Counted from the first letter of the stretch, positions 16,874 to 26,522 are shown. The stretch: 35,057 bases of DNA from an uncultured Psychroflexus sp. (GCA_913056525.1 CAJXLO010000015.1:1-35057), one strand, 5' to 3'. Translations and numbers: made by a program. Notes: generated by a model from the letters alone, not told the origin.

Positions 16874-19483
16874 ATGAAAAAGATAATACGTATCGCTGGT
16901 ATCGTACTGTTAATGCTCATCGCCGCACTTTTCTTACTACCGATCATCTTTGAGGATGATCTAGAACAAATGTTACTTAAGAACGTGAACAAAGAGCTCA
17001 AAGCTGAAGTGAGCTGGAAGGAACTCGACCTGAGCCTTCTGGCCGATTTCCCAGATGCAAGATTAAATATCAAGAAGTTAAGTGTGGTCAACAATGATGG
17101 ACCTTTTCTTGGGGATACTTTATTATCCGCCGATGACATCAAGGCCGGAATGCCAATTACTAGCTTATTCGATGATAATATTAGCATAGAATATTTCAAT
17201 ATCGATAAGGCCTACATAAAATTGGCCTCTGATAAGAACGGAGAGGTCAACTATCTTATTACGAAGGAATCGACTGGAAATAACACTTCAACAGATACAA
17301 CTTCAACGGGATCAAAGCTCAGGTTCTCGCTGCACGATTACGCCATCAGCAACAGCGAGTTGCATTATATCGATTCGGCATCAGGAATGGACATCGGGAT
17401 AAAAGAATTCCAACATCAGGGAAGCGGAGACTTTACGACAGACCAGTTTACACTCAAGACCAAGACAGATGCCATGGTCTCTTATGCGCAGGATAGCATT
17501 GTATATCTAGCCGGGAACCACCTACATCTGGAGTCTGATTTTGCGGTAGACCTGAAAAAGATGAAATTTGAATTCCTGGGTAACGAGTTGCTTATCAATC
17601 AACTCCCTTTAGCATTTGATGGCTATTATCAGTTAGGCGATAATGCTGACCAGATGGACATCAGTTTTTCCACGCCTTCATCAGATTTTAAGAACTTACT
17701 AGCCTTGATACCAGAAGCTTATCAAAAGAAAATGGACGAAGTAAGAACTACAGGGGAATTTAGTGTGAATGGGGAAGTGAAAGGAGAATTATCCGATGAA
17801 AATATCCCGCGTTTCAGTATTAAGATGAAAAGTAAGGATGCTTCCTTTGATTATCCATCGTTACCCAAAAAGGCCGAACATATCAACCTGGACATCCTTA
17901 TAGAGAATACTACTGGATTGATCGAGGATACTAAAGTTATCGGAAAACAAATGGACTTTAGTATCAATAATGATCGGCTTGAAACAACTTTTGCACTTGG
18001 CGATCTCACCGATAAGGTGAAGGTCAACTTCAAAAGTAAGGGTGCTGTCAATCTTGCGAACATTGAACAAGTCTACCCGATGGAAGAAGGACTTGATGTC
18101 AAAGGGAAACTGGAAGCTGACCTTAAAGCCAGTTTTACAATGTATGACCTGGAAAATGAAAACTTTACCGCCATAAGAACAAATGGCGATATCGTTTCAA
18201 CCGATCTGGAACTAGCTACCGACCTTTTTCCTCAGCTGTTAAGCATAAAAAAAGCAAGCTTAAGCTTTACACAGGATAACGTGCAACTTGACAATTTTTC
18301 CATGACCACCGGAAGTTCGGACATCCAGGCCAATGGTAATCTTCAAAACCTATTAGGTTATGCATTACAGGATGGCGAACTGAACGGTAATCTTAATTTA
18401 AGTTCCAATAAGGTCATCATCAGCGAACTGATGAGCAAGACAGAAAATAAAACATCCACCAATGGTTCTAATACAGGTCAAAATAAGAAAAATAATGCGA
18501 CGGAAGACCTTCAATTACCTGATAGGATAAGACTAAAGGCTGATTTTGAGGCTAATGAAGTAGTTTATGATAATATGAGCTTTAAGAATATGCGTGGAAA
18601 ACTATCTTTAAGAGACCAGATCGCGAACATCACTCAAATTCATGCCAATACATTATCAGGAAGTATAAGCGGAAATGCAAGTCTGGATACGAAGCAACAA
18701 CCGCCGTTTTACGATTCTAACCTAAAATTGAACTTGATATCCATTACGGAATCGATGGCCCAAATGAACACATTACAGAAATTCGCACCCATCATGAATG
18801 TGCTCAATGGTCAGTTCTCGACAGACATCAACCTTACAGGCGTCCTAAAAGATGACCTTACTCCCGATCTTGAAAAATTACAGGGAAGTGTATTGGCGAA
18901 CATCCAGCAAGCAGGTGTAGAACCTAAAAAAATGGAGCTCGTCAACCGACTTGATGAACAATTGGATTTCATAAAAGGAAAGGACCTTAACCTGAACCCT
19001 TTAAAAGCCAGACTTGATGTGAAGAACGGAAGCGTGAGCGTAAAGCCGTTTGATTTTTCCATTGATGACATAGGCGTCAACATGAGCGGAAGTCATTCTT
19101 TTTCAAACCAGATGAACTATAAATTGGACCTTAAAGTACCGGCCAAATATTTTGGTAATGAAGTTGGTGGAAAATTAGCCCAATTAAGCAATGACCAGAA
19201 AAATAAGATAAAAGTAGACCTTCCCGTGAGCATCAGCGGTGCCATGAACAACCCTAACATAGATATTGACATGAAGCAGGCCGTAAAAAACCTGACGAAA
19301 CAGATCATTCAGGCCCAGAAGGATAAACTAAAAGATAAGGCAACGGATGTAGTCAAAGATAAGCTCAATGACCTGTTAGGTGGCGATAAAGATAAAAGTA
19401 AGAATCAACAAAAAGAAAAGGTCAAAGACAAAGCAGAAGACCTATTGAACGATCTTTTAGGTGGTGGAAAAAAGAAAAAATGA
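16874..19483 (+). CDS. AsmA-like family protein (AsmA N-terminal and C-terminal regions)
   Basis: N-terminal TM then LLKNVNKELKAEVSWKELDLSLLADFPDARLNIKKLSVVN; C-terminal LQGSVLANIQQAGV...VSVKPFDFSIDDIGVNMSGSHSF...YKLDLKVPAKYFG. Confidence 0.88.
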   Translation: MKKIIRIAGIVLLMLIAALFLLPIIFEDDLEQMLLKNVNKELKAEVSWKELDLSLLADFPDARLNIKKLSVVNNDGPFLGDTLLSADDIKAGMPITSLFDDNISIEYFNIDKAYIKLASDKNGEVNYLITKESTGNNTSTDTTSTGSKLRFSLHDYAISNSELHYIDSASGMDIGIKEFQHQGSGDFTTDQFTLKTKTDAMVSYAQDSIVYLAGNHLHLESDFAVDLKKMKFEFLGNELLINQLPLAFDGYYQLGDNADQMDISFSTPSSDFKNLLALIPEAYQKKMDEVRTTGEFSVNGEVKGELSDENIPRFSIKMKSKDASFDYPSLPKKAEHINLDILIENTTGLIEDTKVIGKQMDFSINNDRLETTFALGDLTDKVKVNFKSKGAVNLANIEQVYPMEEGLDVKGKLEADLKASFTMYDLENENFTAIRTNGDIVSTDLELATDLFPQLLSIKKASLSFTQDNVQLDNFSMTTGSSDIQANGNLQNLLGYALQDGELNGNLNLSSNKVIISELMSKTENKTSTNGSNTGQNKKNNATEDLQLPDRIRLKADFEANEVVYDNMSFKNMRGKLSLRDQIANITQIHANTLSGSISGNASLDTKQQPPFYDSNLKLNLISITESMAQMNTLQKFAPIMNVLNGQFSTDINLTGVLKDDLTPDLEKLQGSVLANIQQAGVEPKKMELVNRLDEQLDFIKGKDLNLNPLKARLDVKNGSVSVKPFDFSIDDIGVNMSGSHSFSNQMNYKLDLKVPAKYFGNEVGGKLAQLSNDQKNKIKVDLPVSISGAMNNPNIDIDMKQAVKNLTKQIIQAQKDKLKDKATDVVKDKLNDLLGGDKDKSKNQQKEKVKDKAEDLLNDLLGGGKKKK

Positions 19484-19585
19484 AATCTTGATCTATGATC
19501 TTATCAGAAAATAAAGGCAAACCTAAAAGCAATATGAACTCCGCTTTGAGGTAAATGTGGGAACTTGAACTAACTATCCTCCTAT

Positions 19586-20302
19586 ATGATGAACTTTGAG
19601 CTTATAAAGACATGTTTTAAGAACTGGTTGAAATACGGCCAATATGCTTATGATCCCAATGAGTATGTCGTACTACACGACAAGCAGTTGTTAGTCCAGA
19701 TCATCTCAAAGGTTGCTTGCACTTCGATAAAAGCTACGATAGGAAAAAGCATCGGCATTGATTTTGAGCTCCCATCAGGTCTGGATATACACAGGAATCC
19801 TAAATGGCACATACTTTACGGCGATCATATCAAGGCCTATTCCCATTACGACCTAATCTGCTTTGTAAGGAATCCGCTGGCCAGGCTGGTTTCCTGCTAT
19901 AAACAAAGAGTGCTATTCTACGAAGATGACCCTGATTTTCCAGAATATTATTTTAAAGATTATCCGTATACCATTAAAGCCAATACTCCATTCAGCGATT
20001 TTTTGAACAAAGTGGTAAAAATACCGGACCATGCAGCAGACCGGCATTTTAAAAGTCAGCATGCCAGTATATTTGGAAAAAAGTTACGAACTCCGGACTT
20101 CATCGGACGTCTGGAGAATATAGAGGATGATTGGAAGAGAGTAGCCAACAGATATGATCTACCGGAGCGATTGTTAAAGCTCAATAGTGGTCATGTTGAT
20201 AAGCAATTACCGGATAAGTGGCAGGAGTTTTATACGGATGAAGATATGGGCAAAGCACGTAAAAGATTTCGTGTGGACATAGAAAAGCTTGGTTATGAAT
20301 GA
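19586..20302 (+). CDS. Sulfotransferase family 2-like protein
   Basis: PAPS-binding-like 5'-loop IISKVACTSIKATIG and 3'-phosphate motif FVRNPLARLVSCYKQRV. Confidence 0.82.
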   Translation: MMNFELIKTCFKNWLKYGQYAYDPNEYVVLHDKQLLVQIISKVACTSIKATIGKSIGIDFELPSGLDIHRNPKWHILYGDHIKAYSHYDLICFVRNPLARLVSCYKQRVLFYEDDPDFPEYYFKDYPYTIKANTPFSDFLNKVVKIPDHAADRHFKSQHASIFGKKLRTPDFIGRLENIEDDWKRVANRYDLPERLLKLNSGHVDKQLPDKWQEFYTDEDMGKARKRFRVDIEKLGYE

Positions 20303-20412
20303 GAGGAACATTATCGGCGTTGAGATCAGAGTTGATAACAGGTCGTTTTTAGGATGATATCCAAAACCCTCAATTTTTTAATTAGATTGATTTCATCGAT
20401 CAGATAAATTAT

Positions 20413-20420
20413 TATATTTG
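20413..20420 (+). promoter_or_regulatory. Candidate -7 element TATATTTG for rpsU
   Basis: Matches TAnnTTTG, 23 nt upstream of ATG 20444. Confidence 0.6.
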
Positions 20421-20443
20421 CAAACCAATTTAAAAAATAGTGA

Positions 20444-20638
20444 ATGTTAGTTGTAAAAGTTAAGGACGGCGAAAAAATAGACAGAGCTTTAAAACGTTTG
20501 AAGCGTAAGTTCAGGGACACAAAAGTACTTCAGGAAGTTCGTGACCGAAAAGAGCACAAAAAAGATTCATTTGTCCGCCGTGAACAGCTAAAGAAAGCTC
20601 AATATAAGCAGCACATCAAGGACAAGCAAGATTTTTGA
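20444..20638 (+). CDS. rpsU: 30S ribosomal protein bS21
   Basis: MLVVKVKDGEKIDRALKRLKRKFRDTKVLQEVRDRKEHKKDSFVRREQLKKAQYK. Confidence 0.96.
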   Translation: MLVVKVKDGEKIDRALKRLKRKFRDTKVLQEVRDRKEHKKDSFVRREQLKKAQYKQHIKDKQDF

Positions 20639-20669
20639 TTTTTCATAATTATATATTTTTAGGTTAGGA

Positions 20670-20701
20670 ATCAACCTGACATGCGTCAGGTTGATTTTTT
20701 T
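20670..20701 (+). terminator. Intrinsic terminator: ATCAACCTGAC-ATGC-GTCAGGTTGAT followed by a T tract
   Basis: Perfect 11-bp stem, 4-nt loop, then TTTTTT; located 31 nt after the rpsU stop. Confidence 0.9.
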
Positions 20702-21495
20702 ATACTTACATCCCAGGTCGTTACGTAACCTTCACTATTTCTGATATTGAAAACAGTATCATCTTCAAATATCAAGTATTGACCTTTAACACCATTTAAA
20801 ACACCTTCAAAGACAGGGTTCTTTTCTAAATTCAAGCTCTTGATCTTATCAGGATAAGAATTAACTGGGAATTCTATTTGCCATAGAGCTGGCTCCTTAT
20901 TGACATGCTCCTTAACTTCGTCTGGAAGATATTGTATCATTTCTTTTGCTACTTCTATCATATCAACCTCATCCCGTTTGTTCTGAAGCATTTGTCTCCA
21001 TTTGGTCTTATCGGATAAATGTTCCTTTAAAGCCACTTCACCAATACCGGCCAAATATCTATTAGGCACTTCGGCGATGATCACGGCTTCGTGCGCACCC
21101 TGATCGATCCATCGGGTTGGAACTTGTGAGCTTCGGGTAACACCTACTTTCGGGTTACTGGAATTGGCAATATAGATGATATGTGGTTGAAGTTGTACTT
21201 TTTTCTCATAATCCAGGTCCCTATCTTCTTCGTCTAAATGTGCTTTGCTCAGCTCAGGCTTCATGATCCATTCGCCCACCTTAGGTGATGACTGAAAACA
21301 ATCGTAACAAAAACCCTGACGGAAGATCTTTTTGTTCTTATGGCAGTTCAAACATTCATATCCATCAAATTGTATCTTTATTTTCCTGCCTATCAATTGA
21401 TTCATTATCAAAAGATCATCCTTGAAATTCAGCAGATATTGAACAGGGTTCGCGTGTTCAGTTAGCATTTTCCTTAATACGCCTTCGTAGTGCAT
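20686..21495 (-). CDS. DUF2797-like protein (zinc-ribbon CxxC...CxxC plus GIY-YIG-like region)
   Basis: YECLNCHKNKKIFRQGFCYDCFQ and HIIYIANSSNPKVGVTRSSQVPTRWIDQGAHEAVIIAEVPNRYLAGIGEVALKEHLSDKTKWR. Confidence 0.82.
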   Translation of the reverse strand: MHYEGVLRKMLTEHANPVQYLLNFKDDLLIMNQLIGRKIKIQFDGYECLNCHKNKKIFRQGFCYDCFQSSPKVGEWIMKPELSKAHLDEEDRDLDYEKKVQLQPHIIYIANSSNPKVGVTRSSQVPTRWIDQGAHEAVIIAEVPNRYLAGIGEVALKEHLSDKTKWRQMLQNKRDEVDMIEVAKEMIQYLPDEVKEHVNKEPALWQIEFPVNSYPDKIKSLNLEKNPVFEGVLNGVKGQYLIFEDDTVFNIRNSEGYVTTWDVSIKKST

Positions 21496-21553
21496 TATCG
21501 TTTTAGTTTTTGAATATATTTATTTATTTTTCGCATTTGTAAATATAATATAA

Positions 21554-23074
21554 ATGCCGATACCTATTGTAAATTCCATCGCATCCTGGATGCTTAAAAA
21601 AAGAATGCACCAGATGGAATTGTTCATCAAATATCCTAACGAAGTTCAGCAAGAACTTTTAATGAACTTGTTAGATAAAGCTAAAAAAACAGAGATAGGA
21701 CAGGAATACCATTTTAATGATATCAAGAACTATGATGATTATAGAAGGCGTGTACCTATTAGGACCTATGAAGATTATGCGGAAATGATCGATCGATCGA
21801 GAAAAGGAGGGAACAATATTTTCTGGCCAACACCAGTGAAGATGTTCGCAAAGTCCAGCGGTACTACCAACGCAAAAAGCAAGTTCATCCCATTGAGCCA
21901 GGAGTCATTGGAAAATAACCACTATGCTTGTGGAAAAGACCTGCTTTGTTTGTATTTGAACAATAATGAAGATGCTTCCTTATTTACGGGAAAAAGCCTT
22001 CGCTTAGGCGGAAGTAAGAATATCCTTAAGAACAAAGGAACATCCTATGGCGACCTTTCTGCGTTAATGATAGACAATAGTCCTTTTTGGGCAAGTTTCA
22101 GCAGTACGCCAAGCAATGAGGTTTCGCTAATGAGCGACTGGGAAATGAAGTTAGAAGCCATTACAAGAGAATCCGTAGAACAGAACGTAACCAGTATGGC
22201 CGGCGTTCCTTCATGGATGCTCGTTCTGCTCAACCATATACTGGAAAAAACCGGTAAGTCCAATCTCCTGGAGATCTGGCCAGACCTCGAGGTTTATTTT
22301 CATGGAGGCGTAAGCTTTGATCCCTATCTAAAAGAGTATCAAGATATTATCCCCAGATCGGATTTTAAATATTACGAGATATTCAATGCTTCCGAAGGCT
22401 TTTTTGCCTGTCAGGACCAGAACGGATCAAAAGACCTGTTGCTCATGCTCAACTACGGTATCTTCTATGAGTTCATCCCTATGGATGTTTATGGAACGCC
22501 GGAGCAAAAGGCCATTCCATTGAGCGAGGTAGAAAAAGGAAAGAACTACGCCATAGTCATCACCACGAATTCTGGATTATGGCGCTATCAGGTAGGCGAT
22601 ACGGTAAGATTTACATCAACAGACCCTTATCGTATCAGGATCACCGGCAGGACCAAGCACTATATCAACGTATTTGGAGAAGAACTGATCATCGAAAATG
22701 CGGAAGAAGCCTTACGGGAGGTCACCCATCAGTTCAACTTACACGTTAAGGATTATACGGTAGGTCCTGTGTTCATGGAAGGCAAGGAAAAGGGTGCTCA
22801 TGAATGGATCATCGAATTTGAAAAGGACCCTGAGGATAAATATGCCTTTAAGGCAGCTTTAGACGTATGTTTACAAAAAGTCAACAGCGATTACGAAGCA
22901 AAAAGGGCTAATGATACGACGCTTAAGGAATTAAAGCTCAATGTCGCTAAAAAAGGACTATTTTACGAATGGCTAAAAAGGAATGATAAACTAGGCGGTC
23001 AACATAAGATTCCACGCTTATCGAATAAAAGAGATTATATAGAGGAACTATTAGACATCAATAATGAAATATAA
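21554..23074 (+). CDS. GH3 auxin-responsive promoter family protein (acyl-adenylase-like)
   Basis: PTPVKMFAKSSGTTNAKSKFIPLS (P-loop-like), YYEIFNASEGFFACQD, GLWRYQVGDTVRFTSTDPYRIRITGRTKHYINVFGEELI. Confidence 0.92.
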   Translation: MPIPIVNSIASWMLKKRMHQMELFIKYPNEVQQELLMNLLDKAKKTEIGQEYHFNDIKNYDDYRRRVPIRTYEDYAEMIDRSRKGGNNIFWPTPVKMFAKSSGTTNAKSKFIPLSQESLENNHYACGKDLLCLYLNNNEDASLFTGKSLRLGGSKNILKNKGTSYGDLSALMIDNSPFWASFSSTPSNEVSLMSDWEMKLEAITRESVEQNVTSMAGVPSWMLVLLNHILEKTGKSNLLEIWPDLEVYFHGGVSFDPYLKEYQDIIPRSDFKYYEIFNASEGFFACQDQNGSKDLLLMLNYGIFYEFIPMDVYGTPEQKAIPLSEVEKGKNYAIVITTNSGLWRYQVGDTVRFTSTDPYRIRITGRTKHYINVFGEELIIENAEEALREVTHQFNLHVKDYTVGPVFMEGKEKGAHEWIIEFEKDPEDKYAFKAALDVCLQKVNSDYEAKRANDTTLKELKLNVAKKGLFYEWLKRNDKLGGQHKIPRLSNKRDYIEELLDINNEI

Positions 23075-23585
23075 ATTCCTTCTTATCGGTTTACTAATCT
23101 TTATTTCCAGTTGTAAGTCGAGTTTCAAAAGTTATAAGGACGGCGTGGTTTCATTATATGATGGTCAGACGCATTTAATGAACGGTACTTATTTCATCGA
23201 TCCTTTTTATCATTCTGACGAATATAAAGAACTTCAGGAGTTATTTGGTATCAAAGATGCATATAAATACCTGGAAAAGATAGAGTTTGAATTCTTAAGT
23301 GACGAAAAGCTTAAACTCACTTACAGCAATGGACTGACCAAAAAAACGAAGCTGATCAAAGGAAAGCTCACCAAAGGCGGCTTCCAAATAGACGGCAAGT
23401 TGACCATATTCGGTATACCTTCGATACTATTCAGTTATATAGAGAAAAGAGAAATATTCTACCTAGGTAATGATGATGATCTCATCTATCAAAATTTCCA
23501 TAAAAGCGCAAATCATCTTTTTGGCCGGATACAGACTAGAGAAAAAAGCGAGATCATCAAGTTCGACCGTCAGTTACCCAAGTGA
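23064..23585 (+). CDS. Hypothetical lipoprotein
   Basis: Lipobox-like LLIFISSC; overlaps the GH3 CDS by 11 bp. Confidence 0.78.
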   Translation: MKYKFLLIGLLIFISSCKSSFKSYKDGVVSLYDGQTHLMNGTYFIDPFYHSDEYKELQELFGIKDAYKYLEKIEFEFLSDEKLKLTYSNGLTKKTKLIKGKLTKGGFQIDGKLTIFGIPSILFSYIEKREIFYLGNDDDLIYQNFHKSANHLFGRIQTREKSEIIKFDRQLPK

Positions 23586-24863
23586 GCTCAAAGCCTTATC
23601 TAGTGCGATTGCTGTTTTGTCAAAATCTTCGTAGGTCAAGGCATCATTAAGGAAATAGCTTTCAAATGGACTTGGCGGTAAATAAATACCCTGATCCATC
23701 AAGGCATGGAAAACTTTAGGAAAATGTGCATTATTACCTTTAGTCGCCGTATCAAAATCAACGACCTCATTCTCACAAAAATGAACGGACATCATTGAAC
23801 CTATTTGATTGATCTGGTAAGGAATATCATACTGGTTGAGCACATTATCGCACGCATCCTTAAGATATTGTGTTTTCTTTTCCAGCCGTTCATATATGCC
23901 ATCATCTTCATTCAGTATTTTTAAGGTAGTATAACCAGCGGCCATGGCTATAGGATTGCCACTCAAAGTACCTGCTTGATAAACAGGTCCTTCAGGAGAT
24001 AAACAACTCATGATCTCTTTTCTAGCACCAAAAGCTCCTACCGGTAAACCGCCACCTACGACCTTACCAAAGCAAGTGATATCGGGATGTACGCCAAGCA
24101 ATTCCTGCGCACCACCTTTGGCCAGTCGAAATCCTGTCATTACTTCATCAAATACAAGAAGGATATCATGCTGATCGCATAACTTGCGCAGTCCTTTGAT
24201 GAATTCAGGTTTGGGCGGCACACAACCCATATTCCCGGCAACAGGTTCTACGATGATACAGGCTATTTCACCTTTATTTTGTTGTACGATCTGCGTAACA
24301 CTATTCAGGTCATTATAATCAGCGGCAAAGGTGTCTTTTGCCGTTCCCTGAGTGACGCCTGGTGAATTAGGGGTTCCTAAAGTGCTCGCACCACTTCCAG
24401 CCTGAATAAGGAAGGCATCGGAATGACCGTGATAATTCCCCTTGAACTTAATGATCCCATCCTTCCCGGTGTAGCCTCGCGCTAACCTTACGGCGCTCAT
24501 ACATGCTTCCGTACCGGAATTAACAAATCTTATCTTATCAATGCTTTCCACCATGCTTACCGCCAGTTCGGCGATCCTGGTCTCTAGCTCAGTAGGAATT
24601 CCATAAGAACTTCCTTTATCTGCTCTTTCCTTAATGGCATCAACTACTTCTTGTCGGGCGTGACCTAAGATCATCGGACCCCAGGAAGATATGTAATCGA
24701 TATATTTATTACCATCTTCATCATAGAGGTAAGCTCCTTTAGCCCTTTCTACAAAGAAAGGTTCGCCTCCTACTCCGGTAAAGGCTCTCACTGCTGAATT
24801 GACTCCGCCTGGAATTACTTTTTGAGCGGCTTTGAATAATTGGCTGCTGCGTTCGTAGCGCAT
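23574..24863 (-). CDS. hemL: Glutamate-1-semialdehyde 2,1-aminomutase
   Basis: [78 protein letters not shown]. Confidence 0.97.
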   Translation of the reverse strand: MRYERSSQLFKAAQKVIPGGVNSAVRAFTGVGGEPFFVERAKGAYLYDEDGNKYIDYISSWGPMILGHARQEVVDAIKERADKGSSYGIPTELETRIAELAVSMVESIDKIRFVNSGTEACMSAVRLARGYTGKDGIIKFKGNYHGHSDAFLIQAGSGASTLGTPNSPGVTQGTAKDTFAADYNDLNSVTQIVQQNKGEIACIIVEPVAGNMGCVPPKPEFIKGLRKLCDQHDILLVFDEVMTGFRLAKGGAQELLGVHPDITCFGKVVGGGLPVGAFGARKEIMSCLSPEGPVYQAGTLSGNPIAMAAGYTTLKILNEDDGIYERLEKKTQYLKDACDNVLNQYDIPYQINQIGSMMSVHFCENEVVDFDTATKGNNAHFPKVFHALMDQGIYLPPSPFESYFLNDALTYEDFDKTAIALDKALSSLG

Positions 24864-24871
24864 AAATGTTC

Positions 24872-25705
24872 TTATTTTAAGGGTTTCAAATAAAGCTTCT
24901 GCCCTATTTCAATATTATTGCTGTTCAGTTGGTTCAATTGCTTAAGGTCTTCAACCGATACATTGAACCTTTGGGAAATGCTGTATAAGGTGTCGCCCTT
25001 TTTTACGGTATAACGCTCCGGTCTATCTATTTTTCGGGTCTTTTTAGGGTCAAAGTTCCCTTTCATCACCTCTTTATCAAATGTATCTAAATTGTAATCC
25101 TTTATCAACTTGATCAATTTTTTCGGATATTTCCTATCGGTGGCATAACCGGCTTTTTTAAGGCCTCTAGCCCACGACCTGTAATCATCCATGTCATAAT
25201 CGAACAAGAACCTGTAACGCGATCGCTGAAAAAGGAATAGCGAGTGGTCGCGGAAGGAATAATGCGGTCTAGAATAAGCGCGGAAACATTCATCCCTGGC
25301 GTCATCATCATGATAGACCTTGTCTCCTTTCCAACCATTACATTTTATTCCAAAATGATTATTAGAACGTGTTGTCAATCGGGATTTCCCTGAATTAGAC
25401 TCCAGAATACCCTGAGCTAAGGTGATACTTGCTGGAATGCCGTACAGCCGCATCTCCTGTTGAGCGATATCTGAATATCTATGTATATAGGCTTCTACTT
25501 TGTTATTGAACTTAGAAGGCCTTATAGGATTGACCTCTAGCATATTCTCTTGCGCTGACCTGGCAAGCTCTTTTTCAGAGTCTGCCATGGCTTTTGAGCG
25601 TTCTGGTGGTTGCTGTACCGCTACCTTCTTGCCACCACAAGCGACTAATAATGCCAACAATGAACTGAAGACAACAAGCTTAGAAAAGTTGCGTATGGTA
25701 TCCAT
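24872..25705 (-). CDS. Glucosaminidase-domain lipoprotein with C-terminal LysM
   Basis: Start moved from 25738 to ATG 25705 ([25 protein letters not shown], a lipobox signal). [31 protein letters not shown] and Lys[44 protein letters not shown]. Confidence 0.92.
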   Translation of the reverse strand: MDTIRNFSKLVVFSSLLALLVACGGKKVAVQQPPERSKAMADSEKELARSAQENMLEVNPIRPSKFNNKVEAYIHRYSDIAQQEMRLYGIPASITLAQGILESNSGKSRLTTRSNNHFGIKCNGWKGDKVYHDDDARDECFRAYSRPHYSFRDHSLFLFQRSRYRFLFDYDMDDYRSWARGLKKAGYATDRKYPKKLIKLIKDYNLDTFDKEVMKGNFDPKKTRKIDRPERYTVKKGDTLYSISQRFNVSVEDLKQLNQLNSNNIEIGQKLYLKPLK

Positions 25706-25721
25706 GCCTATTTGATTTATG

Positions 25722-25729
25722 CAAATGTA
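25722..25729 (-). promoter_or_regulatory. Candidate -7 element TACATTTG
   Basis: CAAATGTA on +, 17 nt upstream of ATG 25705. Confidence 0.5.
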
Positions 25730-25761
25730 ACAATACAAGTTTTAATTGGCTCCAATTGTTT

Positions 25762-25769
25762 TATTTTTG
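25762..25769 (+). promoter_or_regulatory. Candidate -7 element TATTTTTG
   Basis: Matches TAnnTTTG, 18 nt upstream of ATG 25788. Confidence 0.5.
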
Positions 25770-25787
25770 CGGAAACTTAAACGATCG

Positions 25788-26522
25788 ATGAGACCAATAT
25801 TCATTCTATGCTTCTTAAGTCTGCTTATTTACAGTTGTGGAAAAGGTAAGGAACATAATCCTTCGCCATCAAAAGGCGTTCAGGCAATTTCAGCTATGAA
25901 GAGAGTTATGATGAAAGGAGATCTGAGCGGGAAGATAGCTATTGATACTTTACAAAAGAACAAGCGATTGCTAGGTTTAGGACCAATAGCAAAGATGAAA
26001 GGAGAAATAACCCTGCTGAGGGGAAAGACCTATAGCTCATCCTTTAATGAAAAAGATTCTAGTATAGTAACGCATATCGATACTGAAGTAAGTGCACCCT
26101 TTTTTGTTTTTAGTTATGAAAAAGACCTGGAGCCAATGGAAGTTCCTAAGAAAGTGAAGAACATCGATCAATTAGAAGATTGGATTACTGAGCATATCAG
26201 GGAAGATGCAGAAGCTTTTGGTTTTACCGTTGCTAGCCATATTAGGCAAGCAAATGTTCACATACAAAACTTACCGGACAGCGTAGATGTCAAATCTCCT
26301 CAAGACGCACATATTGGTCAATATAAAACTCGTTTAACGGATAGGGATGTTACCCTGGTAGGTTTTTTTTCTGATGATGATCATGGAATATTCACTCATC
26401 ACGGAACGAACATGCACATTCATTTAGTAGATGAGAAAAATAGCATGACCGCCCATTTAGATGCGATCGATATGGAAAGTGCAACTATTCATCTACCGTT
26501 GGATGTTCTAAAAGCTCGTTGA
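25788..26522 (+). CDS. Acetolactate decarboxylase-like lipoprotein
   Basis: Start moved from 25746 to ATG 25788 (MRPIFILCFLSLLIYSCGKG, lipobox). MKGEITLLRGKTYSS and THHGTNMHIHLVDEKNSMTAHLDAIDM (HxH-x10-H). Confidence 0.75.
   Translation: MRPIFILCFLSLLIYSCGKGKEHNPSPSKGVQAISAMKRVMMKGDLSGKIAIDTLQKNKRLLGLGPIAKMKGEITLLRGKTYSSSFNEKDSSIVTHIDTEVSAPFFVFSYEKDLEPMEVPKKVKNIDQLEDWITEHIREDAEAFGFTVASHIRQANVHIQNLPDSVDVKSPQDAHIGQYKTRLTDRDVTLVGFFSDDDHGIFTHHGTNMHIHLVDEKNSMTAHLDAIDMESATIHLPLDVLKAR

Noticed and set aside
20326-20520. Minus-strand 64-aa ORF overlapping rpsU
   Set aside because: Antisense to an unmistakable ribosomal protein gene; AT-rich chance ORF.
21784-21802. Tandem GATC run (atgatcgatcgatcgag) in the GH3 gene
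   Set aside because: Explained by the coding sequence M-I-D-R-S-R; too short to call a methylation or replication signal.
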